Positions 49,213-58,884 are shown, counted from the stretch's first letter. The stretch: DNA of 64,000 bases from JANXQG01 sp963824275 (GCA_963824275.1 CAWGOT010000009.1:74006-138005), one strand, 5' to 3'. The notes: generated by a model not told the origin, from the letters alone. Numbers and translations: made by a program.

Positions 49213-49443
49213 TGCCCGCCCCCACCGGGCCGGGCACCGTGTACCCATGGTCGCCGGTGGAGCGATGATTGGCAGCTAAAACCGGGAACTCTCAGCCCCC
49301 TCGGCTTTTCGGCCAACGGACGTTCGGTGCCCGCCGCGCGGCGGGCACCGAACGTTCGTTGGCCGAAAAGCCGAAACGCTTGGCACGAAGGCCATCTTAG
49401 CTGCCAATCATCGCTCCACCGGGACAAGCCCGGTGGGGGCGGG
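49213..49443. repeat. Nested (three-layer) inverted repeat between tadB and tadC
   Basis: Outer arms 49213-49228 and 49429-49443 (CCCGCCCCCACCGGG type); middle arms 49254-49279 and 49397-49422 (GGAGCGATGATTGGCAGCTA and complement, perfect over 26 bases); inner arms 49302-49335 and 49336-49373 centred on GCCCGCCGCGCGGCGGGC. The layer order is symmetrical, as if one palindrome had inserted into another. Confidence 0.85.
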
Positions 49444-49474
49444 AAACACAGACTAACCACCGTCCGCTTCATAC

Positions 49475-50290
49475 TCAAATATCCGGACTCAAAATCCAAC
49501 GGGCCCAAAAATACGCCGCCACGTCAAGCACCACGGCCGCGGCCAGAATCAGGTGCCCCATCGGCTCCGAGAACAACCGCAGCGTGCTCTCCGGGTCCAC
49601 GAAGTAGTAGACCACGAGAATCACGACGGGCGCAATCGCCATATAGACGGCCGACTTGCGGGCCTGGGCCGTCTCGGCCTGCACCTTCCGTTCCAACCGC
49701 TGCATTTCCAATACCGCCTGGGCAATCCGCTCCACGATCTCGTTCAGCCGGCCGCCGCTTTGATGGCTGGCCATCATCGCCGCGGCAAAGAGGGCGAAGT
49801 TCTCGCTCCGCAGCCGCGTGCGGGCCTCCAGCAACGTCTGCTCCAACGGTTTGCCCATGTGATACTCGCCCATGATCTGGCGAAACTCAAAATTGATCGG
49901 GCTAGGGCATTGTGCCGCCAGCACGTCCATCGCCTGGGCCAGCGACAGGCCCGCACGCACGGCGTTGGCCAGCATGACCATCGCGTCCGCCAGTTGGTCC
50001 TCGATCTTCTGCCGCCTCCGCTGCGCCATCCGCCGCAGCAGGTACCAGGGCCCGCAGAGCAGGAACACCGAAAGCAAAATCGCAAACACAGGGCTTTCCA
50101 GCACCAGCCAGAAGACGACGAAATTCCCCCCCGTTGCGCTCAGCCAGAGCACCACGTAGCGATGCAAATTCTGCGCGGGGACCCGCAAGCGGCGGAGCTT
50201 GTCGGTCAGGTCGCTCTCCACGTAGCCCAGCCAGCGGGAAAAATCGCCCTGGGCCGACCAGGCCAGCGTGCCGACAGCCGCCCCCATCAC
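49475..50290 (-). CDS. tadB: TadB-like inner-membrane platform protein
   Basis: 271 residues with type II secretion F motifs (LADAMVMLANAVRAGLSLAQ, AMDVLAAQCPSPINFEFRQI; MMASHQSGGRLNEIVERIAQ) and membrane helices at NFVVFWLVLESPVFAILLSV and near the end. Partner of TadC. 27 bases after the ATPase gene. The start is GTG 50290 or ATG 50287. Confidence 0.9.
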   Translation of the reverse strand: MMGAAVGTLAWSAQGDFSRWLGYVESDLTDKLRRLRVPAQNLHRYVVLWLSATGGNFVVFWLVLESPVFAILLSVFLLCGPWYLLRRMAQRRRQKIEDQLADAMVMLANAVRAGLSLAQAMDVLAAQCPSPINFEFRQIMGEYHMGKPLEQTLLEARTRLRSENFALFAAAMMASHQSGGRLNEIVERIAQAVLEMQRLERKVQAETAQARKSAVYMAIAPVVILVVYYFVDPESTLRLFSEPMGHLILAAAVVLDVAAYFWARWILSPDI

Positions 50291-50317
50291 AGGCAGCCCA
50301 TGAGTGAGAGAATAGGA

Positions 50318-52240
50318 CTACGTTCCATGCTCTTCCGCCTCCCGGCCGTAAAGGAACTCAACGTCCAAGAGGTCCTTCTCCACCAGCGAATCGATGAACG
50401 ACGGCATGTAGCCCGTCGGCCGCAGGGAGACCCCGTTGCGATAGTTGAAAATATCGAGGATTACAATCTGCTTGTCATCCGCATCGTAGCGCACGACCTC
50501 GGTAATCTGCGTCACGGCCCGGGCCCCGTCGGGCAGGCGGCTGATGTGGACGATCAGGTCGATGGCCGACGAAAGCTGGCGGTGGATGGAAGCCACGGGC
50601 AGATCGGCCGCCATCAGCACCAGCACTTCCAGCCGCTCGATCACCTCGCGGGCGCTGTTGGCGTGGACCGTGGTCATCGAGCCGTCGTGGCCGGTGTTCA
50701 TGGCCTGGATCATGTCCAGGGCCTCGCCGCCGCGGCACTCGCCCACGATCACGCGGTCGGGCCGCATGCGGAGCGAGTTCTTCACCAGGTCGCGGATCGA
50801 GTACTCTCCCGCCCCTTCGATGTTCGGCGGCTTCGTCTCCAACGTCACGACGTGTTCCTGGTGCAGCCGCAGCTCGGTCGTGTCTTCGATCGTGACGATG
50901 CGTTCCTTGAAGGGGATGAAGCTGCTCAAGACGTTGAGCATCGTCGTCTTGCCGGTGCCCGTGCCGCCGCTGACGAGGATGTTGCGGCGGGCCACCACGC
51001 AGGCCCTCAGGAACGTGGCCGCGCTGCGGCTGATGCTGCCCATCTCGATCAGATCGTCCATCGTCAGCCGCTGGGCGGGGAACTTCCGCACCGTGAGGCA
51101 CGGGCCCTTGATGGCCAGCGGCGGAATGATGGCGTTCACGCGCGAGCCGTCGGGCAGGCGGGCGTCGACCAGCGGCTGGCTCTTGTCGATCCGCCGCCCG
51201 ACCTGGGCCACGATCCGCTCGATGATCGCCTCGGTTACCTTGTCGGAAATGAAACGCCGCCCGCTGCGCTCGATGATGCCGTCGCGCTCGACGTAGATCT
51301 GGCTGCTGCTGACGACCATAATCTCCGTCACCGTCGGCGCCCGCAGCAGGTCTTGCAGCGGTCCGAAGCCGAAGATGATGTCCTTGAGGTCCTTCTTCAG
51401 CGTCCGCAGGATCATGTACTTCCGCAACTCGTGGTGCAGGTGCGGGCGGACTAGATGGAAGATGTCGTTGAACCCGCTCTCCACGCGATGCACCTGCTGG
51501 CTCACGTCGCGGCACTGGGCCAGGTTGAGCCGCTCGCGGAGGAATTTCAAGAGGCCGTGCAGCTCCGCCTCGCGCTCCGGCACGAGCGTGGCCGGCAGGT
51601 CGAACTCGTTCGAGGTCAGCACGGCCATGTCGAAGATGCCGTCGCCGCCCGTCTCCATGATGATCTGGTTCACCAGGTGGTCGCGGAGCGTCAGGCCGGT
51701 GATCTCCTCCACCAGCGGCTCGTTCTCAGGGCCGAAGACGTTCAGCTCGCGGCAAACGTCTTCGATGTTGTTTTCCAGCAGCATGATGCTCTGCGGGTCG
51801 CTGCCGTGGCTGGTTTCGAACTGGTACAAGTCGAGCCGTTCGAGCAGCTTCTGGTGGATTTTCAGCTCCAAATCGGCCATGATCGACCGCAAATGGGCTT
51901 CCAGCTCGCCGCGGCTGATCGTGGCCGCCTTCTCGGCCTCAAAGGTCAGCGTGTACGGCCAGATCCGCACCTTGGCGCCCGGCTCGAACACGCCCGTCTG
52001 CCCGCCCAGCACCTCCTCCTCGCCCACCACACAGCTATTCAGGCCCACGTTCTCCAGCACCAGCTTGCCGTGACCCGCAGTACCGGGTGCCCCGACCCGC
52101 ACCACGGCATGCTGCCGCGAGACCAGAGGGCTTTGCAGGCAGATCGTGTTCGAGGCGTCGCGGCCGATGGTGATCTGCAGCCCGGTCACCTCGACCACGT
52201 TGCGGCGGCTTTCGTTGATCTTGTTGAACCAGATTTTCAT
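50318..52240 (-). CDS. cpaF: TadA/CpaF ATPase with N-terminal FHA domain
   Basis: 640 residues, longer than usual TadA because residues 1-105 are an FHA domain (ITIGRDASNTICLQSPLVSR, QHAVV; the GR...S..H set is there). Residues ~290-620 are the secretion ATPase: Walker A ILVSGGTGTGKTTMLN, Walker B/Asp box RIVTIEDTTELRLHQ, GECRGGEALDMIQAMN, His box MTTVHANS. The FHA domain would bind a phosphothreonine partner, which suits the Ser/Thr kinase encoded 3 kb downstream. A small in-frame repeat (52072-52098) sits inside the FHA region. Overlaps cpaB. Confidence 0.95.
   Translation of the reverse strand: MKIWFNKINESRRNVVEVTGLQITIGRDASNTICLQSPLVSRQHAVVRVGAPGTAGHGKLVLENVGLNSCVVGEEEVLGGQTGVFEPGAKVRIWPYTLTFEAEKAATISRGELEAHLRSIMADLELKIHQKLLERLDLYQFETSHGSDPQSIMLLENNIEDVCRELNVFGPENEPLVEEITGLTLRDHLVNQIIMETGGDGIFDMAVLTSNEFDLPATLVPEREAELHGLLKFLRERLNLAQCRDVSQQVHRVESGFNDIFHLVRPHLHHELRKYMILRTLKKDLKDIIFGFGPLQDLLRAPTVTEIMVVSSSQIYVERDGIIERSGRRFISDKVTEAIIERIVAQVGRRIDKSQPLVDARLPDGSRVNAIIPPLAIKGPCLTVRKFPAQRLTMDDLIEMGSISRSAATFLRACVVARRNILVSGGTGTGKTTMLNVLSSFIPFKERIVTIEDTTELRLHQEHVVTLETKPPNIEGAGEYSIRDLVKNSLRMRPDRVIVGECRGGEALDMIQAMNTGHDGSMTTVHANSAREVIERLEVLVLMAADLPVASIHRQLSSAIDLIVHISRLPDGARAVTQITEVVRYDADDKQIVILDIFNYRNGVSLRPTGYMPSFIDSLVEKDLLDVEFLYGREAEEHGT
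52072..52098. repeat. Repeat element inside the FHA domain coding region
   Basis: Reads GACCCGCAGTACCGGGTGCC and then CC; its complement matches 30277-30300 at 21 of 22 bases. Encodes GAPGTAG in the FHA domain of the ATPase. Confidence 0.6.
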
Positions 52241-53046
52241 TACTTGCCGAGCAGGGAAATCGTGTAGCAGTTGGGGCCGAAGCGCTGGATGGACGTCATC
52301 AGTTTCTCAAACTTCTGCTCTTCATCCTTCACGTGCTTGCTGACCCGGATCATGAGCACGTTCTGTTGAACGGGGGCAATCTTCGCCGCCTTCATCACGT
52401 CCAGGGTGCCCAAGCGATTGCCGACCGAGACCACGACGAAGGGCTCGATGATGTCGCCGGGACCGACGATCTGGGTTGGCGCCGCAGGCTCCTCGGGCTG
52501 GGGCTGCACGTCGGCAGCCCCGGTGACATCGGCCGTCCCGGCGGCTACGGACGCCGTGGGGACCGCGGCCGCCGGTTTGGGGGCGGGCGTTGGTCCCACT
52601 GCCCATACCCTGAAGGAGATCTTGTCGCCCGGATTCAGGTGCGAAGTGTCGAAATTCCGCGGGACGACGATGAATTCTCCCTTTTCTCCCTCGCCCAATT
52701 CCAGTTCCGGCGGTGGCGTTTTGAAATCGCTCCGCAGGAGCAGCACGGCATCTTCACTTTCCCGCGTGTCGATCGCCCGCCAGATCCGGATGTCCTTGAC
52801 GCCCACGCGCTCCTTCCACAGAAAGGCGTACTCCTTGAGCTTCCCGATATTATTCGCGGGAATCTCGACCTCCACCAGCTTGTCTTCCGTGAGGCGGTCG
52901 CCGCTGGCGACGAGCACGCCCTTCTTGATCCCGATGAAGCCGATCATGTCCTTCTTCTGGGCCTCGGTGTTGAGGTAATAGAAATTGGCCGCCGCACCTG
53001 CCGCGCCCAGTGCGATGGCAACGATCAGCCCTTGAATGCCTTTCAT
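52240..53046 (-). CDS. cpaB: CpaB/RcpC-like pilus assembly protein
   Basis: 268 residues. N-terminal anchor (GLIVAIALGAAGAAANFYYL), an SAF-like domain (KGVLVASGDRLTEDKLVEVE, IPANN), a beta domain (DAVLLLRSDFKTPPPELELG), Pro/Ala linker, and a final domain with GTLDVMKAAKIAPVQQNVLM. Periplasmic part of the Tad apparatus. Directly coupled to the ATPase. Confidence 0.85.
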   Translation of the reverse strand: MKGIQGLIVAIALGAAGAAANFYYLNTEAQKKDMIGFIGIKKGVLVASGDRLTEDKLVEVEIPANNIGKLKEYAFLWKERVGVKDIRIWRAIDTRESEDAVLLLRSDFKTPPPELELGEGEKGEFIVVPRNFDTSHLNPGDKISFRVWAVGPTPAPKPAAAVPTASVAAGTADVTGAADVQPQPEEPAAPTQIVGPGDIIEPFVVVSVGNRLGTLDVMKAAKIAPVQQNVLMIRVSKHVKDEEQKFEKLMTSIQRFGPNCYTISLLGK

Positions 53047-53068
53047 GGTTTTCCTCGCTCAGTTCACT

Positions 53069-53164
53069 CGTAGGACGGATTGGCAATCCGTCTTACATTC
53101 TGCGCTCGTAGGACGGATTGGCAATCCGTCTTACAAAACAACGCATTGCCAATCCGTCCAACAT
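53069..53164. repeat. Inverted/direct repeats, family I (GTAGGACGGATTGGCAATCC type)
   Basis: Three copies of a ~28-base palindromic unit: two direct (53069-53096 and 53107-53134) and one inverted (53140-53164), between cpaB and the next gene. Related copies at 58797-58884. Confidence 0.85.
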
Positions 53165-53178
53165 CGCGAAAATGCCTG

Positions 53179-54210
53179 TCATTGTCCGTGACTTTCCATT
53201 ACCAGCCCGCTCCAACCGCCTTGCGGGTCCATCCCCAGGCGGATGTCGACCGCCAGGGCCGGTGCCGGCCGAGTCTCAAATCGAGCCTGCCAGCCCGAGG
53301 CAACCTGCTGCCAGCCCAGCACGACCGTCCAGCCGTGGTCGGCGAACCAGCGGTCATAAAACTCGCGGGCCGCTCGGCCATTCGGCACCATGTATTCATG
53401 GTCAACGGAAAAGGCCGTGATTGCCCCACCGTCCACCGCACGGATCGATACCAGGCGATGTCCGCCCGGCGGAAGCGGGACCTCGACCGAGGACTGCCCT
53501 CGGCCGCCCGCCGCGCCGCCGGACTGAAATAAGTATAAAGTCCAGGCGACGGGCTCTTTGCCTGCGTGCTGCGTGGCAGGTATCGCCATACCCCAGATTA
53601 CCACACGATAGGTGGTTTCATCAAGCTTTGTCCCTGGGGAGCGGGGAGCGGGGAGCAGGGAGCGGGGAGCAGGAAGGTGCGATTTAGCCCGCGCCTCCTG
53701 CTCCCCGCTCCCTGCTCCCCGCTCCCCGCTTTTTGTGCCAATCAGCACCGGATGGCCCTCGCCCCAGCGATAGAGACGCCACTTGCCGGGCTGTTCCGCC
53801 ACGGGCCGCTCGCCGGCGAGTCGTTTCAACAACTCCTGCTCGTCCGCGTCGGCCGACTCGCCGCGGGGCCGAGAATCGAGGATTGCCGCCCGGCATGCCG
53901 CTTGCAATGCGGCGTTGACCTCGCCCTCGCGACCGGAGAACTCCTGTCGCCGGATCGACCACGCCTGGTCCCCAAATTCCAGGACATGGGGCGCGGCGGC
54001 GTCGCCCAACAAGTCGCTCGGCACGGCGGGAGTTGCCGCCGGCGGCGTTCCCGCACCATGCCACGAATTCAGCACCTGGCCGCCGAAGCCCAGGGCAATC
54101 ATCAAAAGCATGACCGTTATCAGGCTGTTGGTGGTCCAGGCCGATATCCGCCGCGCCAATTGGCCCAGGCTATTGGACGGTTGATTCGGCGGGTTGGAGG
54201 TTGTGGCCAT
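53179..54210 (-). CDS. Tad-operon membrane protein of unknown function
   Basis: 343 residues from ATG 54210. One N-terminal membrane helix (NSLITVMLLMIALGFGGQVL), then a soluble domain. The C-terminal half (WTLYLFQSGGAAGGRGQSSV, VSIRAVDGGAITAFS, WTVVLGWQQVASGWQARFET) looks beta-rich. In the middle a family D repeat (53637-53730) is read in frame, encoding SGERGAGSGEQEARAKSH and LPAPRSLLPAPRSPG. Likely part of the pilus envelope complex by context. Confidence 0.75.
   Translation of the reverse strand: MATTSNPPNQPSNSLGQLARRISAWTTNSLITVMLLMIALGFGGQVLNSWHGAGTPPAATPAVPSDLLGDAAAPHVLEFGDQAWSIRRQEFSGREGEVNAALQAACRAAILDSRPRGESADADEQELLKRLAGERPVAEQPGKWRLYRWGEGHPVLIGTKSGERGAGSGEQEARAKSHLPAPRSLLPAPRSPGTKLDETTYRVVIWGMAIPATQHAGKEPVAWTLYLFQSGGAAGGRGQSSVEVPLPPGGHRLVSIRAVDGGAITAFSVDHEYMVPNGRAAREFYDRWFADHGWTVVLGWQQVASGWQARFETRPAPALAVDIRLGMDPQGGWSGLVMESHGQ
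53637..53730. repeat. Family D inverted repeat inserted in frame in a coding sequence
   Basis: GGGAGCGGGGAGCAGGGAGC units at 53637-53674 face CTCCTGCTCCCCGCTCCCTG units at 53694-53730. Same units as at 12667-12848. The host frame stays open through it. Confidence 0.85.
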
Positions 54211-54218
54211 AAGAATTT

Positions 54219-54309
54219 GTAGGGTGGGGCCAGCAAGCTTGCGAGCGCCGGCCCACCGATCACACGATTTGGTGGGCCGGCCTCGCAAGCTCGCTGGTCC
54301 CACCCTACC
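54219..54309. repeat. Inverted repeat, family H copy 2
   Basis: Arms 54219-54257 and 54271-54309, closely matching 40396-40487. The downstream flanks of the two copies are also similar (GAAATGGACCACCAAA against GAAATAGACCACGAAA). Confidence 0.85.
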
Positions 54310-54380
54310 GTTAAGACCGTGGGACCGTGAGATCATTCCTGAAATGGACCACCAAACCCGCCCCGCCCAACTCCTTATTT

Positions 54381-55354
54381 TCACTTTCCACTCGTCTGAA
54401 TCGTATTGAGGAACGTCTGCAGAGCAGCGATATTCGCGTTCAATTGCGGGATCTGCGACTGGGCCAGCGAAACCATCTGCGGCGGCATCGGCGGCTTCTT
54501 CTGCTGGAGGATCGCCTGGAACGCGCCCGCGCCGCCTGGTAAAGCCCTAGGAACGCGCGGCCCATCGTCTCCGCCACGCTCGGATCGCGCCGCCGCTTGG
54601 CGCGATTGCCCTGAATGTGATCGATAAGCTGCTGCACGGCAACGTCGGTCACTTTGCGGTCCGTGGTACACATCTTCCGGATCCGCGGCTGGAAATCGGG
54701 AGGGCCGCCCCAACCAAACAGCGCACCGTAGTAAATGAAATCGGGATCGTGGTCCAGCGGCGCCAATTGGCTTTGGAACCCCGCCTGGGTAATCGCCATT
54801 ACTGACTGCACGTAGGCGCTGACCAGCGACGGGGGCGCCTTGGCCAGCCCGTACAGTACGGGGATTCGCCGCTCCCAATTATCGCCCAAACCCATCCGCT
54901 GGTATTGCCACTTGTCGTCGATCAGCCATGTCTGGGCGTCGATCGTGTAGGCAGGCATCTTGCCCAGCAAGGGATACTTGCGGATCAGCTCCGCGGAGCC
55001 CTCGCGCAATCCCTTGGTCTCGTCAAGCACTTCGGGATTGACGTTTGCCCCCGGCAAAGGGCCGCGTGCCACGGGCAGATCGACGCGACTGTCGTCCATG
55101 CCTGCCACCGTCCCCTGGTCGGACGATTCCATCGTTGCCGTGGCGGGCCAGTAGCTCGGACGGGGATTCGTGCCGCCGGTCCGCGGCCAGCGAGTCCCCC
55201 AGACCGCCAGCCGGGCCACGCTATTCTCGCGAACCTTCCATGCGGCCACCGTGCCGTAGTTGATGATCAAGGCCATAATGAACAGCAGGATCGGCAGCGC
55301 CAGGATCAGTTCCAGCATGGCCAAGCCGCGGCGGTGGGTAGATGTCGTGTGCAT
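54381..55354 (-). CDS. TadE-like pseudopilin, frameshifted
   Basis: About 324 residues. Start ATG 55354; RRGLAMLELILALPILLFIM is a prepilin-type signal with Glu at +5 and a hydrophobic helix. Long soluble domain (YPLLGKMPAYTIDAQTWLID; DHDPDFIYYGALFGWGG). A frame switch near 54545 joins GRAFLGLYQ to AFQAILQQKKPPMPPQMVSL, ending NTIQTSGK. Minor pilin of the Tad system. Confidence 0.8.
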
Positions 55355-55362
55355 GGGTAACC

Positions 55363-55572
55363 CCGAAAACCAAATCCGAAATTCGAAACTCGAAATCCGA
55401 AACAAATTCCAATAATCAAAAAATACACAAATCAACAAAACAATACGTTACATGCCAAGGCGGTGTTTTGAACTTTTTTGTTTTCCTCTTTTCCTTTTTT
55501 TGGATTCGTATTTGTTTCGGATTTCGACATTTGGATTTCGGATTTTCTTCCTTTGGATTTCGAATTTTCCTT
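55363..55572. repeat. AT-rich inverted repeat, family J (AAATCCGAAATTCGAAA type)
   Basis: CCAAATCCGAAATTCGAAAC (55371 on) and further CGAAATCCGAAAC units face TTTCGGATTTCGACATTTGG units at 55517-55570. The centre (55420-55500) is AT-rich. The region is non-coding, although a frame stays open through it. Confidence 0.75.
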
Positions 55573-56970
55573 CTAGTGTGGGCTGATCTCTTGTAAATCC
55601 TCGCCGCTGAGTTGCCCCAGGTTCGGCAGCGTGTACCCGCCGGAAGTAAAGCCCGGCAGATTGGGATCGGTTTGCAGGATCGTGGCCAGGGAAGGTTGCG
55701 TGACCGGCGCAAGCTGGCAATTCCAACTCTGGTTGAAGAGGTTCCAAACCATCGGCCCACCCACCCGGCCGACGACCCAAGGCGCATTGCCGCCCCCGCC
55801 CCCGCCGCCGTTCTGCGACGGGCCCGCCGGCACCGAGGCCATCTCGCCCGGCACGCCGCCGATGAGCGCAGCGCCGGGGTGTTGGAACCGCCTTCCTTGA
55901 CCCATTCCAGCCGCCTCTCCGGTATAAACAGATGCACCTCGGCAAATGCCTGGGCGTCGGCCTCCAGCGGATTGTCGAACAGCCGCGGGGCGAAGTCCGG
56001 CAGCTTCTTCCAATAAACCACGCCGATGAAAGTGTAGTGCTTCTGCAGCTCCGCGTTCGAATCGGCCGACTTCGCTGGGTTTTCGTAGATGACCATCGGC
56101 AGGTTCGACTTCGGATACTCGACGTTCAACAATTGCTCCAGGTATCCACAGGCGAAACTCCGCCACAGCCCGCCGAACTGCGACAGCTTGCCCACCTGAT
56201 CGAAGGCGCTGAGCAGGCTTGCGTTCCACTCGTCGAGATAGCGCTTCGAATACCGCCGCCGCTGCTCCACCGCCGTGCGCACATAATCCGCCTGGTTCGG
56301 CAGATTATCCAGACTCCGGATCGACCGCCGGCAAGGTGCGTTCGTCAGGCGCATACGTCTTTTCGGCATCGCCGCCCACCGGCCGGGCATCCGTCCGCCA
56401 CAGCACGCCGAACATCGGGCCGCGGCGGTGGTCGGGCTCGCCGTTCCGCGCGGCCGTCTCGCGGGCCGCCGACTGGGCAATGTCCGGAAAGGCGACCACG
56501 ACCGCCCTCTGATACTTGGGAATCAACTCCTGCGACAGGATCTCCTCCGTCATCGGCAGCACCTGGTCGCTCACCGACTTGGCCCACGCCGAGTAGTTGG
56601 TGACCATCTGCTGCTCCAGCGGGACTTTTTGCTGGATGGCCGAGCCCAGGGCCGTGAACTTGGGAAAACCCGAGGCCGAGAAGACCGGGGCCACGTTGCT
56701 CCAGGCGGCCAGGATTTTTGGCGTGTAGGAGGCGGCGTTCTGGTCGCGGGCCTCGCGGAGGAAGGCCGTGACGGCGAACACGTCGCACAGCAGATTATTG
56801 GTGAAGGCCAGCGTGTTCATGCCCCGCGCCAAGACCACGCCGCCGGAATAGGCCGCCGAATCGGCCGCGTTCTGCATGCGGAGCTTGCCGTCCACGTGGC
56901 GGCCGACGTTCATCACCATCCCCAGCAGCATCGCCAGAAAGAGCACGGCGAACACGCTCACGATGCTCAT
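55573..56970 (-). CDS. TadG-like pilus protein, frameshifted twice
   Basis: About 465 residues. RDERGSMSIVSVFAVLFLAM is a TadE/TadG-like N-terminal anchor; then MQNAADSAAYSGGVVLARGM, the usual TadG sequence after the helix. Frame switches near 56310 (to LDNLPNQADYVRTAVEQRRR) and near 55885 (to GGVPGEMASVPAGPSQN). Ends LPNLGQLSGEDLQEISPH. ATG 56970 is used; the original start may lie upstream in sequence now taken by a repeat. Confidence 0.78.
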
Positions 56971-56993
56971 CGAACCCCGCTCGTCGCGATGTA

Positions 56994-57106
56994 GTCCCCT
57001 CGCCCTCTGGGAGAGGGTTAGGGTGAGGGCACGCAGTCCCCTCGCCCTGTGGGAGAGGGTTAGGGTGAGGGCACGCCCTGCCCCTCTCCCCGAAGGTGAG
57101 GGGAGA
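56994..57106. repeat. CCCTCGCCC/GGGAGAGGG repeats, family K
   Basis: Two direct copies of CCCCTCGCCCTNTGGGAGAG followed by GGTTAGGGTGAGGGCACG (56995-57034, 57038-57075) and an inverted, shortened third copy (57080-57106). Between the TadG-like and TadE genes. Confidence 0.85.
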
Positions 57107-57118
57107 CTAAACGGTCGC

Positions 57119-58086
57119 TTACGGATAAACATACGTCACCACCGATTTCTCGCCTTCGTTGCCGATGGTCGCCGCGGCCTGCAATGGATAGGTGTAGACG
57201 CCGCCCTGCTTCTGGATCGACGACGCCACCTTGTCCGTGCCGCTGGGCCCGACCACATACCCGCCAGCAGCCGCCCCGGCCCCGGCAGTAAGGGGAACTG
57301 GTATTTCACCGTCACCGTGATCGTGTCCTGCCAGCCGACCTCGTTGAAGTAGAACTCCCCGGGGTCCTCCGGCAACCCGTAGGTCTCCAGCGGCGGCTCC
57401 TGGTTCTTATGGTAAAAGCGGATCTGGACGTCCGTGTTCTGCATGGCGTAGGCCAGCTTGTGATCCAGCCGCGGTCCGATGGCCGTGTTCGTGCCCGAGC
57501 TCGGGGCCAGCGTGCCGTAGGCCTCCTTCAGGACCGAATCCATGGCGGCCGCCGCCGGGGCGGGCAAACCCACGTCGCGCGACGGCGAGATCGGCACGCA
57601 GGCCAGAACAGCGGCCGAGGCGATCTTGTTGAACTTAGGGCTGCCCGGCGCGATGATATAAGTCAGCCCTCCGCTGCCCGGGCCGTAGTCGGCGGCCGTG
57701 GGATTGAGTTCCGGCGGGACCTGGTCCGGGGCGTCGGGATCGACGGAGTAAGAACTTATGCAGCAGGGGCCCTCCGGCGCGGCCATGCCGGCCGGAATCC
57801 ACACCGCCGCGCTGCGGGCGGCGGCAAAAGCGGCGTAGTGGACCACCACCGTGCCGATCATCAGTTGGCTGACCTGCACGATCATCATCATGATCATGAT
57901 GAAAACCGGCAGGGTCAAGACAAAACTCAGGCTTTGCACGCTTCCCGCTTCATCCCGGTGCAGTTCAAAAAGGCGGCCCAAGCGAAGCTGCGCCCGGCTG
58001 AAGCGCACCAATGCCCAGGCCGCCAGTATGAGCACGATCAACAATGCCAGCCAGGGCGAACATGCCATCATTATTGCACGAGCCAT
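57119..58086 (-). CDS. TadE-like pilus protein, frameshifted at the C-terminus
   Basis: About 322 residues. A first membrane segment (PWLALLIVLILAAWALVRFS) and then RDEAGSVQSLSFVLTLPVFI, MIMMMIVQVSQLMIG, the TadE-type prepilin helix. Soluble domain with YSVDPDAPDQVPPELNPTAA. Frame switch near 57275; the end then reads GYVVGPSGTDKVASSIQKQG and KSVVTYVYP, with stop at 57119. Two N-terminal hydrophobic segments are unusual for TadE. Confidence 0.8.
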
Positions 58087-58097
58087 GGCGAAGTCCT

Positions 58098-58189
58098 TTA
58101 GTTCTTAGTTCTTAGAGCTTAGTTCTTAGACGCTTGCGCGGGACGCTCCCCCGAAATCCTAAGTTCTAAGTCCTAAGTTCTAAGTTCTT
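58098..58189. repeat. Inverted repeat, family L (TTAGTTCTTAG type)
   Basis: TTAGTTCTTAGTTCTTAGAG (58098 on) and CCTAAGTTCTAAGTCCTAAG (58158 on) are complementary across a GC-rich centre. Between the TadE and prepilin peptidase genes. Confidence 0.8.
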
Positions 58190-58198
58190 TTCCAACAC

Positions 58199-58778
58199 CT
58201 AAATCAATCCAAACCTCACAATAACCACCGCCGCCAGCGCACCGGGCGAGAACATCATCGGCACGTTGAAGGCCGCAATTTCCTCACTCCCGAGCGGCAT
58301 AAACCACGGCAGCCGCATTTTCTTCGCCATCAGGCGCACGACGGCGCGACACGGTCGTGACCGGTCCCACCCGCCAGACCAAGAGGATCAAAGTGAAACA
58401 CGCGCACAACACGAAGCTCCACAAGAGCGCCTCCAGCCCTTTCTCCCATCCCAATAGTGCCCCGATCATGGCCATCAGTTTCACGTCTCCCCCGCTGACG
58501 CCCGGCAAGCACACGTAGCAAACGATCAGTAACCCGCCGCAAAACAGCAGGCCCGCCAGGCTCTCGTACAACGACGGCGAACCCGGCCAGAATATCCAAG
58601 GCCACAGCCTCCCATCCGCCGCGCCGCCGGCCGTCAGCCACGCCCCATGCGCCGCGCTCAGGGCCACGCCCGCCAGCATGCCGCCGTACGTGTTCCAGTT
58701 ATAAATCTTCTTGCGGAGCACGTCGGTAGCCGCCGCCGCCAGCGTCATTCCCAGGAGCACGACCGTTTGCAGCATCAT
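58199..58778 (-). CDS. Prepilin peptidase (TadV/CpaA), frameshifted at the C-terminus
   Basis: About 193 residues. Aspartyl membrane protease: first Asp in AAAATDVLRKKIYNW, second in VSGGDVKLMAMIGALLGW. Cuts pilin leader peptides. A switch near 58340 leads to KKMRLPWFMPLGSEEIAAFN, VPMMFSPGALAAVVIVRF with a stop at 58199; the frame as written stops at 58284. Start ATG 58778; the upstream frame to 58895 is a family I repeat. Confidence 0.88.
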
Positions 58779-58796
58779 GGCGCCTCGGCTCTTGCC

Positions 58797-58884
58797 GTAG
58801 GACGGATTGGCAATCCGTCTGAAAATCATGCACGGATTGGCAATCCGTCTGAAAATCATGCACGGATTGGAAATCCGTCCTACG
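58797..58884. repeat. Three tandem 30-base units, family I
   Basis: GACGGATTGGCAATCCGTCT with spacer GAAAATCATGCAC, repeated 2.7 times, the last ending in CCGTCCTACG. Each core is a palindrome. Between the Flp pilin and peptidase genes. Confidence 0.85.

Noticed and set aside
49553..51454. Long plus-strand frame opposite tadB and the FHA-TadA gene
   Set aside because: Antisense shadow; the minus-strand genes are certain.
58797..58884. Short CRISPR array
   Set aside because: The units are palindromic, spacers are identical, and only about three copies exist; no cas genes.
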